Part shown: positions 1 through 8,685 of the stretch, one piece after another
Layout: every line of letters starts with the position of its first letter
How positions within the stretch are numbered: the stretch's first letter is position 1
DNA from: an uncultured Dehalococcoidia bacterium
GTDB taxonomy: Bacteria > Chloroflexota > Dehalococcoidia > Lucifugimonadales > Lucifugimonadaceae
NCBI GenBank assembly: GCA_913052475.1
Contig: CAJXEJ010000008.1
Location: 1 to 63,186, forward strand
Length of the DNA stretch: 63,186 nt
Reading direction: 5' to 3'
Translations under genes and position numbers: made by a program
The notes under the pieces: generated by a model
What the model saw: only the letters and a program-made list of their open reading frames with translations
What the model was told of the DNA's origin: nothing
Databases searched by the model: none

Positions 1-1
1 C

Positions 2-286
2 CTCGATCAAGTAGCCGCTCCCCACAGCATCATGATCGAAGACGTTGTCGATGCCCAATACGGCGAACACCAACACATCGACCACATCTACTTCACACGG
101 CTCATCGGTAACGCCACGATCGCGATCAACGAACACCCCGACGCCAACGTCGGTTGGCTCTGGGCATCACTTTCGGATCTGCAGAACGACACTGCGTTCG
201 AAACCCCATCCGGACAACTCCGCGTCCCGCCAGAAGACGTCATCAAGCTCGGCTCCGCCGCCATACGACACGTATCCGACCTATAA
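2..286 (+). CDS. NUDIX hydrolase-like protein, C-terminal part only
   Basis: The reading frame is open from the window edge and ends at TAA 284-286, so only the last 94 or so residues are present. The run YGEHQHIDHIYF followed by a Gly-Trp-Leu-Trp segment resembles what follows the Nudix box in small NUDIX hydrolases, which cleave nucleoside diphosphate derivatives. The Nudix box itself (GX5EX7REUXEEXGU) lies outside the window, so the catalytic motif cannot be checked. An internal ATG at 32 exists, but homology-like sequence begins before it. Family assignment is from pattern recognition only. Confidence 0.5.
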   Translation, partial: LDQVAAPHSIMIEDVVDAQYGEHQHIDHIYFTRLIGNATIAINEHPDANVGWLWASLSDLQNDTAFETPSGQLRVPPEDVIKLGSAAIRHVSDL

Positions 287-310
287 GAGCCTAGGACTCA
301 AATTTCATCC

Positions 311-472
311 GCAACGAGCCACGACGGCTATCGCAAAGCCATCACCCTAATCGCCAACGACTCCGTAACCGTAAAACCCCTCATAAGTGCTCTTGTCCCT
401 CTCGAAAAAGGCATCCAGGACGGCTTCAAACGAATGCTCCAACCCGAAAAAGACGTCTACGAATTCTCGTAG
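311..472 (+). pseudogene. C-terminal stub of a zinc-type (MDR) alcohol dehydrogenase
   Basis: Translating from 311 gives SHDGYRKAITLIAN, then VKPLISALVPLEKG and PEKDVYEF before a TAG stop. This is the typical end of medium-chain zinc alcohol, threonine or polyol dehydrogenases. Only about 50 residues remain: no Rossmann fold, no zinc ligands and no start codon are found upstream, where the NUDIX-like gene stops at 286. It is therefore a deletion remnant. Together with dhaKL and the transketolase stub it suggests a former sugar or polyol catabolic locus, which is inference. Confidence 0.6.
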
Positions 473-839
473 GAAACGGCTAGCCAACCTCTCCTCCTCT
501 TCCCGACCAAAGTGGAGGAATCTTCGACGGGCGTGTAGTGCTGGGATCACAGCGGCGACCTAGTCACAACAGTGATGCCCGAAGCGAACGCCCTCCTTTC
601 CTCGATGGAAAGAAGTTAGAGGATCGCGTCGCAGACTGGAGCCGGGTGACGACGTCACGAACGTGCCCACAATTGCACCTCCAGAAAACCCTCACACCCC
701 GGCCCACCTGCAAAAATTGACACCGCGCACTCACCAAAATAGAGTTCTCGCACACTCGAACCAAAAAGTCGTCAGACCGAACAATGGCGACTTTCAACGC
801 TGGCAAAGCCACGCCAAACAACGCGGAGACCAACCCACT
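473..839. other. Gene-free interval upstream of dhaK with a dispersed repeat
   Basis: No convincing protein is encoded here; the short open frames on either strand have no recognisable motifs. The stretch contains a two-hairpin repeat around 592-660 (listed separately). The last 15 bases hold a GGAG Shine-Dalgarno at 825-828 for dhaK. No clear sigma-70 promoter was recognised. Confidence 0.5.
592..660. repeat. Dispersed two-hairpin intergenic repeat (family R2), copy 1
   Basis: Hairpin CTTTCC-TCGAT-GGAAAG (596-612) is followed by TTAGAGG, a GC-rich spacer, and a second inverted repeat GTGAC-GAC-GTCAC (646-658). The same order of elements and partly the same bases recur at 25671-25745, and the first half recurs at 25567-25610. 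Family membership was judged by eye. Confidence 0.5.
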
Positions 840-1859
840 ATGGCAATGCGCAAGATCATCAACCATCCCGATCACGTCGAAGACCAGACAGTCTCCGGGA
901 TCCTCAAAGCCTTCCCTAGCTACCTCAAGCGAGTCGAAGGCAGCACCCGGGCGCTCGTACGAGTCGACGCCCCGCTCTCGGGGAAGGTCGGAATTGCCAC
1001 CGGCGGCGGCTCCGGCCACCTCCCACTGTTCTTGGGCTACGTCGGCGAAGGACTCGCCACCGGTTGCTGTGTCGGCAATGTCTTCTCATCGCCGTCCTCC
1101 GACGACATGCTAGACGTGGCCAAGGCGGTCGATGGCGGTGCTGGCGTGCTATTCCTCTACGGAAACTACTCCGGCGACACGATGAATTTCGATATGGCTT
1201 CCGAAATGGCCGATGTGGAGGGCATCAGGGTGCTGACCACTCTCGGCACCGACGATGTGACCTCGGCTCCCGTAGGGGAAAAGGAACGTCGTCGTGGCGT
1301 TGCGGGTATCGTTTTCCCGTTCAAGATCGCAGGTGCCGCAGCCGAAGAAGGACGCGATCTCGACGTTGTCCACGCCGTAGCCAACAAGGCTTCATTCAAC
1401 ACCCGCAGCATGGGCGTCGCACTTTCCGGCACGACCATTCCCGCAGCCGGCGCACCCGGTTTCGAAGTTGCCGAAGGCGAGATGGAACTCGGTATGGGCA
1501 TTCACGGCGAACCCGGCGTGCAGGTGGGTCCGCTACTTTCGGCTGACGAAATTGCCGGACAGATGCTCGATCGTATTCTTCCCGATCTACCGTTCTCGTC
1601 GGGCGATACCGCCGCTGTGTTGGTGAATAGTCTTGGTGCCACGGCGCCAGAAGAGCTGTACATCCTCTTTAACAAGGCGTCGGAAATTCTTGCCGACCGC
1701 GGGATCAATATCCACAAGACGATCGTCGGCGAGTACGCAACTTCGATGGAGATGGCTGGTGCATCAATCAGCGTCTGCAAACTGGACGACGACGACCAGA
1801 TAAAACTGCTCGATGCCCCCGCCTACTCACCACTCCTCATGCAGCAACTCGGTCGGTAG
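840..1859 (+). CDS. dhaK: Dihydroxyacetone kinase subunit DhaK
   Basis: This is the substrate-binding subunit of a dihydroxyacetone-type kinase, which binds a small ketose covalently for phosphorylation by the DhaL ATP domain. Family hallmarks are visible. The N-terminus is MRKIINHPDHV. GGGSGHLPLFLGYVGEG carries the conserved catalytic His, NYSGDTMNF the conserved Asp, and MGIHGEPGVQ the His that forms the hemiaminal bond. The start at ATG 840 is chosen for GGAG at 825-828; the ATG at 846 is also possible. Length, 339 residues, is normal for DhaK. dhaL follows after 145 bases on the same strand. No DhaM-type PTS protein is nearby, so ATP rather than PEP is the likely phosphate donor. The true substrate could be erythrulose or another ketose. 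Confidence 0.9.
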   Translation: MAMRKIINHPDHVEDQTVSGILKAFPSYLKRVEGSTRALVRVDAPLSGKVGIATGGGSGHLPLFLGYVGEGLATGCCVGNVFSSPSSDDMLDVAKAVDGGAGVLFLYGNYSGDTMNFDMASEMADVEGIRVLTTLGTDDVTSAPVGEKERRRGVAGIVFPFKIAGAAAEEGRDLDVVHAVANKASFNTRSMGVALSGTTIPAAGAPGFEVAEGEMELGMGIHGEPGVQVGPLLSADEIAGQMLDRILPDLPFSSGDTAAVLVNSLGATAPEELYILFNKASEILADRGINIHKTIVGEYATSMEMAGASISVCKLDDDDQIKLLDAPAYSPLLMQQLGR

Positions 1860-1952
1860 GCGATAAAGACTTGTCACTCTGTATCTAGTTCAGAGTATCG
1901 AACGCAGTATCAGATCTGCCTATCCTGAATCGAAAATACTGTGGAAATGAAC

Positions 1953-1979
1953 GTTATTCTGAATCGAGTTCAGAATAAC
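1953..1979 (+). promoter_or_regulatory. Perfect 11-bp inverted repeat upstream of dhaL
   Basis: GTTATTCTGAA (1953-1963), spacer TCGAG, and TTCAGAATAAC (1969-1979) form a perfect hairpin or operator 25 bases before the dhaL start. Related half-sites (TTCAGAGTATCG, TATCCTGAATCG) lie just upstream at about 1888-1934. No T-run follows on the plus strand, so a terminator is unlikely. A repressor operator or an mRNA stem that tunes dhaL translation fits better. Confidence 0.5.
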
Positions 1980-2004
1980 AAAAGAGAGATAAGAATCCAA
2001 AACC

Positions 2005-2634
2005 ATGACAGATGAAGTGCTCGGCATCTTCAAAACAATCTCTGACGAGATCATTCCACAGGCCGAAGTCCTGCGTGATCTCGACGCAAAAATCGGCGAC
2101 GGCGATCTTGGCATCACGATCACCCGCGGTATGGAAGCGGTCATAGCGGGAATCGACGACCTCGCCGGAACACCAGCAAGCAACCAGCTCGCCCGTTCCG
2201 GCATGGCTTTCAACCGTGCCGCAGCTTCAACGTTCGGCGTACTGTTCGCTACGGCGATGATGCGGGGTGGCGCGGCGGTCAAAGATCGTGAAGATGTCGG
2301 TGTAGCCGACGTTGTCGCCATCGGTCGTGCTGCCATGCAAGGACTCATGGATCGCGGTAAGGCGAAGATCGGCGACAAGACATTGCTCGACGCACTCGCA
2401 CCGGCGATCGACGCATTCGAAGAAGCGCAGTCCGCTGGCAAGTCGTTGAAAGAATCAACCGACACAGCCGTTGCAGCCTGCGAAGCTGGAACCACAGCAA
2501 CCATCGAAATGCAGTCCAAAGTATCTCGCGCCGGCTGGCTCGGCGAACGCTCGATCGGCGTTCAAGATCCCGGAGCAACGGCAGTAATGTACATGCTCCA
2601 GGCCGCTCAAAGTTGGGTCAACGCAAACACCTAG
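2005..2634 (+). CDS. dhaL: Dihydroxyacetone kinase subunit DhaL (ATP-binding)
   Basis: This is the ATP-binding, phosphoryl-transferring all-helical subunit that partners DhaK. The Asp cluster that chelates Mg-nucleotide is present as DLDAKIGDGDLG near residues 26-37. GMAFNRAAASTFGVLF, KIGDKTLLDAL, GRASWLGERS-type and DPGA motifs of the family follow. In most DhaL proteins the motif is GDGDHG; here His is replaced by Leu, a variant I associate with ATP-dependent sugar-ketose kinases, so the substrate may not be dihydroxyacetone. Length is 209 residues, as usual. The long dhaK-dhaL gap with an inverted repeat suggests partly separate control. Confidence 0.88.
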   Translation: MTDEVLGIFKTISDEIIPQAEVLRDLDAKIGDGDLGITITRGMEAVIAGIDDLAGTPASNQLARSGMAFNRAAASTFGVLFATAMMRGGAAVKDREDVGVADVVAIGRAAMQGLMDRGKAKIGDKTLLDALAPAIDAFEEAQSAGKSLKESTDTAVAACEAGTTATIEMQSKVSRAGWLGERSIGVQDPGATAVMYMLQAAQSWVNANT

Positions 2635-2727
2635 CTCATTCGCCGAATCCGTGTACGCTCGCTACACCCGATAACATACGCTGGCTATCGGCAATGATCT
2701 GACATTGGCATTGAATATTCTGCACTC

Positions 2728-2985
2728 GCCCCAGCTTTCGAACTCTTCAACATCGAGAAACCCCTTCGCGAGCAAAACCGCGTAATACGCCATCGGACCG
2801 TGGCCTTTTGAGTGCAAAATTCGATCCCGGTCCGGTTCCTGTGGATTCTCCGGAGCGACGTTTAGAACCGAGTCGTACAGGGCCCAAACGACGTCAAGCG
2901 TCGAGGTTGCGCTAAGCGAGTGTTTTTCATCACCAGTCAACAGCGTCATCAACCTCTGAAGGTCTTGATAAGTGTACTCGCTATT
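2728..2985 (-). pseudogene. Transketolase N-terminal fragment
   Basis: The minus strand encodes about 84 residues typical of a transketolase N-terminus. These include SATSTLDVVWALYDSVL, DRDRILHSKGH (the conserved SKGH of the thiamine-diphosphate site) and AYYAVLLAKGFL. Homology stops after FESWG, followed by about 20 unrelated residues and a stop at 2662-2664. A complete N-terminal subunit needs around 270 residues and the C-terminal subunit is absent. It is a truncated remnant convergent with dhaL, pointing to loss of a ketose-using pathway. Confidence 0.7.
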
Positions 2986-3097
2986 TTTACTCAGACCCTC
3001 GCGACTCGTTTCTGGTTTTCTCCACCGATTGAAACGGAACAAGCCTAGTTGCAGCGAATGACTTACGCAATGCCCCGACGTAATACACTTTCGGTTC

Positions 3098-4147
3098 ATG
3101 TCACAGCCAGTAATTCCCGAGTCAACACCCGAAGGCCCAAAATCAGCCAACCGCCGATCCGTATGGGCACTGGTGGCCATGCTGGTCGGTGTTCTGGTTG
3201 TTCCCGCGACCCTCGGACGTTCCCACACACCCGAACCGTTCGATCAATCTGCTCTCGATCAGTTCATCGAATCCAACGCAACGATGGTGTTTATCGGCAA
3301 CTCGCTCCTCGACACTCGAATCGATCCCGATTACATGAGCGAATTGACGGGTGAAAACGTCGTGTCGCTGGCAATCGAAGGAACTGCTGCAGGTGTTTGG
3401 CTCCTCCAGTTGGAGAACATCGTCTCGGCGGCTGAAAATCCACCGACGCAGATGTTCATCTTTTTTCACGACGACCTGATTACCCGCCAGATCCACTTCA
3501 CCGGTCCAGAAGACCGAACCCTCGTTGAACGCCTGACTGACTCCAGCACCAGCAGATACTGTACTGTCACAGCCAGAGACAAATCGATTGCCGAAAAAAT
3601 TCGCAACACTTTCGTATCGATCTACCCGATCGCTGAATCACCTGCAAATCGATTGTCGAGCCCCGTAACTTCGATCGGTGCCGCACTCGCCGGTGTATCT
3701 GACCAAGAACTCGACGGATCATCAGAGGAGTTCTTCGCATTCGCGAACAAACGTGAAAAGATAGCCACTATCCAGCAGCCGAAGTTTCACGGCTCGTTCG
3801 AATCGACCGTGAACGAATCGTTTCTCCCGCACATCATTGACCTGGCCGATATCATAGATGTCGACCTCACCATCGTCAGAGTCGCTACAAGACCGAAATC
3901 CGACGGCAGCGCAAACGAACCCGAATTGCTGGCGCAATACTCCAAAGACCTTGCCGTCTACCTGCAAGCTAGGGGTGTCGAATATATCGACATGACCGAC
4001 CACGTCGAAAACGGCATGCTGGACGCTGCCACGTACTACGACGGATACCACCTCCAGCACCGATTCCGCGAAACCTACACCGAATTCTTTGCTGAATGGC
4101 TGCTGTTCTCACCTCACGGCGATAGCGAAACAGGCACCAGCCAGTGA
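3098..4147 (+). CDS. SGNH-like membrane-anchored protein (DltD/AlgX-type partner of an MBOAT)
   Basis: 349 residues. An N-terminal membrane anchor (about residues 22-41, ALVAMLVGVLVVPATL) is followed by an extracytoplasmic domain. GNSLLDTRIDP near residue 67 looks like the block containing the SGNH nucleophilic Ser, and YYDGYHLQHRF near the C-terminus supplies a D-x-x-H pair. Such proteins (AlgJ, AlgX, DltD, PatB relatives) accept acyl groups exported by an MBOAT protein and transfer them to a polysaccharide or other envelope polymer. The stop codon overlaps the start of the MBOAT gene by four bases (GTGA), so the two are very likely co-translated. The polymer modified is unknown; no glycan synthesis genes are adjacent. 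Confidence 0.65.
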   Translation: MSQPVIPESTPEGPKSANRRSVWALVAMLVGVLVVPATLGRSHTPEPFDQSALDQFIESNATMVFIGNSLLDTRIDPDYMSELTGENVVSLAIEGTAAGVWLLQLENIVSAAENPPTQMFIFFHDDLITRQIHFTGPEDRTLVERLTDSSTSRYCTVTARDKSIAEKIRNTFVSIYPIAESPANRLSSPVTSIGAALAGVSDQELDGSSEEFFAFANKREKIATIQQPKFHGSFESTVNESFLPHIIDLADIIDVDLTIVRVATRPKSDGSANEPELLAQYSKDLAVYLQARGVEYIDMTDHVENGMLDAATYYDGYHLQHRFRETYTEFFAEWLLFSPHGDSETGTSQ

Positions 4148-5523
4148 CTTTCCAATCACTCGAATACGCCGTGCTGTTGCTGGCTGTTTTTGCCACCTAC
4201 TGGGTCCTAGCGCGCCGGTTCCAAAATCTACTGCTGCTTGCCGCCAGCTACGTTTTCTACTCTTATGTCGATCCCCGCATGGCGCTACTCCTCAGTGCCT
4301 ACACAGCAGTTAACTACCTCGCCGCCCGACGGATCGAAGACAGTCCATCGAACTCACACCGATACCTGCTCGTAGCCATCATTGCATCGCTCGGGGCATT
4401 GGCATTTTTCAAGTACGCCGGTTTTTTCGTTGACAACGCTGCTGAAGCTCTCGACGCAGTGGGCCTGACAAGCTTCGACTCGACGCTGAAAATCATCCTC
4501 CCCGTCGGCATATCGTTCTACACATTCCAATCGCTCGGCTACGTGATAGACGTGTACACGAAACGAACCCACGCACGCCGAAATTTTGTCGACACCGCTC
4601 TCTTCATCAGCTTCTTCCCTCAGCTAGTCGCCGGCCCCATTGAACGCGCTTCAAACCTGCTGCCACAATTCGAGCGGCGCCGCACCTTCGACGCCGATCG
4701 CACCGTTTCCGGTATTTCGCTGTTGTCGTGGGGTCTGTTTAAAAAGCTCGTCATTGCCGACAACGTAGGGATGATCGTCGACAACATCTTTTCAACAACC
4801 GATCTCGGCGCCGCGATGCTCTGGGTGGGGGTGCTGGCATTCGGCGTTCAGATCCTCGCCGATTTTTCTGGCTACACCGATATCGCTCGGGGTTCTGCTC
4901 GTCTGCTGGGAATCGAGCTATCGCTCAATTTCCGACACCCATGGCTTGCAGCTTCACCCACCGATTTCTGGCGGCGATGGCACATCACCCTGTCAACGTG
5001 GCTGCGGGACTACGTCTACATTCCACTTGGGGGTAACCGACGAGGCCGATATTCGACAACAATCAATGTCGTAATCACCTTCATCCTGGGCGGTCTCTGG
5101 CACGGTGCAGCATGGAATTTCGTTCTGTGGGGGCTCCTTCATGCCGTACTCATCCTCGTCTGGAGAGCGGCAAACCACCTGAGTCTGGCGGCCCCAAAGA
5201 CAATCACCACGGCCATCACGTTTCTGGCGATCAGCACCAGTTGGTTACTCTTTCGGGAGGATGATCTACCGTTTATTGCCGAAAACGTCTTTAGCTCGAA
5301 TCACGAAACAATGCTCGCCTTGGCACTCGGCGTCACTGCCCTGCTCTACTCACTCCCCCTCTGGCTCCACGCGATCATCGATCAACCGAGATTCACTCGA
5401 ATCTGGACGCGAAACGACGTTAGCAGAACGGTCGCTTTCACCACCCTCACGCTCACGTCGTTCATCGCTATCCTGATACTCCGAGCCGACACCTCAGCCG
5501 AGTTTATCTACTTCCGCTTCTAG
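4144..5523 (+). CDS. MBOAT family O-acyltransferase (AlgI-like)
   Basis: 459 residues with around ten hydrophobic segments. AlgI/DltB-type signatures are clear: QLVAGPIERA, HITLSTWLRDYVYIPLGGNRRG, and LGGLWHGAAWNFVLWGLLHA, which holds the catalytic membrane His. Proteins of this class move acetyl or other acyl groups across the membrane to an extracytoplasmic SGNH partner for O-acylation of a cell-surface polymer. The GTG start overlaps the upstream SGNH-like gene by four bases, indicating translational coupling. A convergent lipoprotein gene lies 15 bases downstream. Family is certain, substrate is not. Confidence 0.88.
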   Translation: MTFQSLEYAVLLLAVFATYWVLARRFQNLLLLAASYVFYSYVDPRMALLLSAYTAVNYLAARRIEDSPSNSHRYLLVAIIASLGALAFFKYAGFFVDNAAEALDAVGLTSFDSTLKIILPVGISFYTFQSLGYVIDVYTKRTHARRNFVDTALFISFFPQLVAGPIERASNLLPQFERRRTFDADRTVSGISLLSWGLFKKLVIADNVGMIVDNIFSTTDLGAAMLWVGVLAFGVQILADFSGYTDIARGSARLLGIELSLNFRHPWLAASPTDFWRRWHITLSTWLRDYVYIPLGGNRRGRYSTTINVVITFILGGLWHGAAWNFVLWGLLHAVLILVWRAANHLSLAAPKTITTAITFLAISTSWLLFREDDLPFIAENVFSSNHETMLALALGVTALLYSLPLWLHAIIDQPRFTRIWTRNDVSRTVAFTTLTLTSFIAILILRADTSAEFIYFRF

Positions 5524-5538
5524 TAATGCTCCTAAAGC

Positions 5539-6210
5539 CTATGAATCCGTCAGCCACTTTTCGATCTTCGCACAGTTGGTTGAAGGCTCGGTCAGGTTTC
5601 GCTCGTCGCTCTCGCACATGAGTACGATATTGCCGATTATCGTGTAGTCGTTGTATGTCGGGTACCGGTTGGAGCACTTCCCACCAACCGCCTGAACTTC
5701 GTCGGATTCAGCGAGTTCGGGGTCAAGATACGATGCCGAGAACGACTTCGAGGTAAATCCCGTGTTTGCTTTTACAGCCGAAGCACCCGCAGCGTCACGA
5801 CACGAAAGTCTGTCGATAGTGTTGCCATCGGGGGCCTGTCCATCCTCGTCGCGTCGTTTGGTCTGACTCTCTGCTGCGGTCACACCGAGGCTCTTCGCAT
5901 CTTCGGCATTGGCATAGACAAGAAGACCGACTTCTTTCTGGTTCATGTAGCCCCATTTCGCAACCGATGTTCCCGGATACTCCAGAATAAAGTCGCGCTG
6001 ACCTTTGAAACCAATCGCTTTGAGGTCCGCCTCTGTATATACCAGCTCCGATTCTATCGTCCGAATCCTTTTCGGCCAATCGTCGGTACCACCCATCGTA
6101 ACACCACCACTGCCGCCGTCATCAGAACCGCAAGCAACGGCAACAGTTGACATCAGAAGTGCTGAGATCAACAACAACAAAACTCTGAAATTACCGGAAA
6201 AACGAATCAT
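5539..6210 (-). CDS. Secreted lipoprotein of unknown function
   Basis: From the ATG at 6210 the product (223 residues) begins with a basic signal region, a hydrophobic stretch VLLLLISALL, and a lipobox ending in VAVAC-GSDDGG. It should be diacylated at that Cys and exported. A longer frame starting at 6264 adds a Met-Ser-Arg extension before the signal and is less likely; GAAGG about 10 bases upstream supports 6210. The mature part has four further Cys residues in the C-terminal half, possibly two disulfides. No domain was recognised. It is convergent with the MBOAT gene and separated by about 95 bases from the sulfatase upstream. Confidence 0.65.
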   Translation of the reverse strand: MIRFSGNFRVLLLLISALLMSTVAVACGSDDGGSGGVTMGGTDDWPKRIRTIESELVYTEADLKAIGFKGQRDFILEYPGTSVAKWGYMNQKEVGLLVYANAEDAKSLGVTAAESQTKRRDEDGQAPDGNTIDRLSCRDAAGASAVKANTGFTSKSFSASYLDPELAESDEVQAVGGKCSNRYPTYNDYTIIGNIVLMCESDERNLTEPSTNCAKIEKWLTDS

Positions 6211-6305
6211 CGAAAAAAAGCCTTCAAAAACACCAGAAACGCGCATATAGCGAGAACGCGACATAAGACGGAAAAAGACTAGCGTATAAAACCAGCTTTG
6301 GGTAC

Positions 6306-7988
6306 TTACTCAACGGGAATGGAGCGACCCACTGTGTCGGGAAGTTCGACCGGTTGCGGATCTTCCGTATCGATCATCCAGCCCGCCAGTAACGATCTCA
6401 TCTCCGAAATCACCCCGGCGTTTTCGGACAAATGCGCCACGTTCTTGAGCTCCCACGGATCTTTAGCCAAATCATAAAGCTCATCCACGTCGCCCGGTCC
6501 ACCGTCAGAGCCCGACGTCAGTGTTGCGCCACGCGCCATCGGATCGGTCACGTATTTCCAATCCGGGGTTCGCACCATCTTGCGCCGGCCTTCGGCTTCT
6601 CGTGCCCAGAGCGTCTCGATAATCGTGTGATACCCGAGCGGTTCTTCGAGAGTATCAAGCAATTCCATCGTCACCGGGGGGCCACCGGTTCCATACTCCG
6701 AAAACGAAGCCATCCGTGGTGGTGCCGAAGTAACCGTTGGCAATGGTCGACCCTGCATTCGTCGCGTCTCCGCCTCGTTCAGTGCCGAGCCCTCGTGTTC
6801 ACCGTTCCGTGCCCAGCCGGTTCCGATTCCATCGAAAGAAGCTAGACCCTGAAGCTCAAGCAAAGTTGGCAATATGTCGATCGTGCTGGTCATCGAGTCG
6901 TCGACCATACCCTGTGGCACACCACCTTCGGGCCACGAAACAATCAAGGGCACCTGCACAAGCGCGTCGTAAAAAACTCCGCCCTTTACGGCCATACCGT
7001 GTTCGCCACCAAAATCACCATGGTCGGCAGTAAAAACCACTATCGTGTTTTTGCGAAGCCCAAGCTCGTCCAGTTTGTCGAGAATCCGTCGAATACCAGC
7101 GTCAACATACCGGGTCATAGCCTGATACACACTCACCACGCCGCGGCGATGCTCTTCCGGATCGTCGGTCTGACGCATCATCCTTGCAAGCACCCTGTTT
7201 CGTTCGGGCGATGTCCCATCAGTGTACTCATCAGTGCGTTGCGGAGGCAGTACCACGTCTTCTGGCGGAAACATTTCGGCGTACCGACGTGGTACCTCGT
7301 ACGGCTCGTGTGGATCGGGGAACGAAACCCAGAGAGCAAAAGGGTCTGGCTCGCCCGTATCGGAAAAATCACCCTCGGCATACTTCGCCAGAAACGCCTC
7401 GGTTTGACTAGCGATTACCGACGTACCAAAATGCTCTTCGGGGCCATCAGAAATGCTGTAACTGAAGTGCCTACTCTGCGCCCGTTCCGAAAGAGTTTTT
7501 CGACCATGGTGCCCCGTTGTAATGTCGTCTTCTGGAACAACCCATTCCATCCCTGTGTTGCCGAGAGCTTCGCCTTTGTAGTCTCCAAAGATTCCCTGCG
7601 CCGGCAATCCACCATGCGAAATTTCGCAACGCACATCGAACAACTCGAGGTCGCTCCATTCGATAAAGCAGTGGTTCTTACCGATTAAACCCGTCGTAAA
7701 TCCGTTGTTCTTCCAGATTCGGAACGCATGCTGCTCGTTCTCAGGCATCAACGTTTCGTTACGCCTGCATCCAGTCGAGTGCGGGTACCGACCCGTCATT
7801 ACAGAAATCCGTGCCGGAACACAGAGCGGATGGGGTGTAATCGCATGCTCGAACCGAACTCCCTGCTCAGCAAGTCGCTCAAGAGTCGGAGTTTCGATAC
7901 CGATTTCCGGCGAATACATTCGAAGTATCGAAGCCTTCATCTGGTCGGCCATGATGAACAAAACGTTTGGAGTTGAATCTGCAGGCAT
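6306..7988 (-). CDS. Sulfatase (arylsulfatase/choline-sulfatase type)
   Basis: 560-residue member of the alkaline-phosphatase/sulfatase superfamily, which hydrolyses sulfate esters. Metal-binding Asp is in NVLFIMADQ near the N-terminus. The formylglycine motif is CVPAR (Cys56 to Arg60) followed by SVMTGRYPHSTG. A second metal site is TADHGDFGGEHG. The C-X-P-X-R form needs conversion of Cys to formylglycine, normally by FGE or anSME, neither of which is in this window. There is no evident signal peptide, so a cytoplasmic role on an imported sulfate ester is plausible. Start ATG at 7988. It stands alone on the minus strand. The physiological substrate cannot be read from sequence. Confidence 0.88.
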   Translation of the reverse strand: MPADSTPNVLFIMADQMKASILRMYSPEIGIETPTLERLAEQGVRFEHAITPHPLCVPARISVMTGRYPHSTGCRRNETLMPENEQHAFRIWKNNGFTTGLIGKNHCFIEWSDLELFDVRCEISHGGLPAQGIFGDYKGEALGNTGMEWVVPEDDITTGHHGRKTLSERAQSRHFSYSISDGPEEHFGTSVIASQTEAFLAKYAEGDFSDTGEPDPFALWVSFPDPHEPYEVPRRYAEMFPPEDVVLPPQRTDEYTDGTSPERNRVLARMMRQTDDPEEHRRGVVSVYQAMTRYVDAGIRRILDKLDELGLRKNTIVVFTADHGDFGGEHGMAVKGGVFYDALVQVPLIVSWPEGGVPQGMVDDSMTSTIDILPTLLELQGLASFDGIGTGWARNGEHEGSALNEAETRRMQGRPLPTVTSAPPRMASFSEYGTGGPPVTMELLDTLEEPLGYHTIIETLWAREAEGRRKMVRTPDWKYVTDPMARGATLTSGSDGGPGDVDELYDLAKDPWELKNVAHLSENAGVISEMRSLLAGWMIDTEDPQPVELPDTVGRSIPVE

Positions 7989-8131
7989 GTTTTTCCTGAG
8001 CTACGTCCGACACACCATCGATGGTCGGATTTGAATAATCGTGATCGAGTCGCCTGTTAGTTCCGAGTAATCCAGTGACTGGAATCGAGAATATCACCTT
8101 CTCATTCGCTCAGAATATTGTTGTGCCACAT

Positions 8132-8685
8132 CTAGGATTCACCCAGACTCTCACGACCGTCAAACTCACCTCGCTCGGTCGCCCACAGCAACGTCAGCCA
8201 GCCAGAACCGTCCTGAGACGCCTTTGGGAACAGGTGCCCCAGCACTCGCTTGCAAAGAGCGTCATCCGGATTGAATTCTGCATCCATACCAACTACGGCA
8301 TCATAGCCATGCAACAGAATCTCAGCACTCCCCATCGCAATAAAGCCCTCTACATCGGGTAGACCAGTGCGGTGAAAGGCTCGGACACCAAGAGGCATCG
8401 CTTCGGCAACAATGCCAGAACCTCGGCGTTCAATTCAACTTGCCACGTAGAAGCAGCAGCACTCCCATCAACCAAGCTAAGCCCTCTCGTACTGAGCTCC
8501 TCCTGATTCTTTCTGCCGAGAGTGTTTGAGTAGTGAAAAAAAACCAGCGGCAATGTGCGTGATCGTCTCGGAACGAGTCCACTCAAGCCCGTACGCCCTT
8601 TTGGATCCAGCTTACGCACCGCTCCGACTACGAACTTCGCTGCGGTCCGAAGATCGTCGCTGGTGACAGGGTTCCGCTCACTCAT
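8132..8685 (-). pseudogene. DinB/MDMPI-superfamily protein, frameshifted
   Basis: ATG at 8685 overlaps the stop of the upstream M20 peptidase gene (ATGA), so this was once its coupled partner. The conserved sequence is spread over two alternating frames: MSERNPVTSDDLRTAAKFVVGAVRKLDPK, then EWTRSETITHIAAGFF, then HYSNTLGRKNQEE, then GVRAFHRTGLPDVEGFIAMG and LCKRVLGHLFP to the stop at 8132. That implies three frameshifts, near 8592, at an A8 tract (8536-8543), and near 8395. The pieces match the maleylpyruvate-isomerase/DinB-like fold seen in mycothiol-dependent and related proteins. It is most likely a pseudogene; sequencing error at the homopolymer could explain one shift but not all. Confidence 0.6.
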
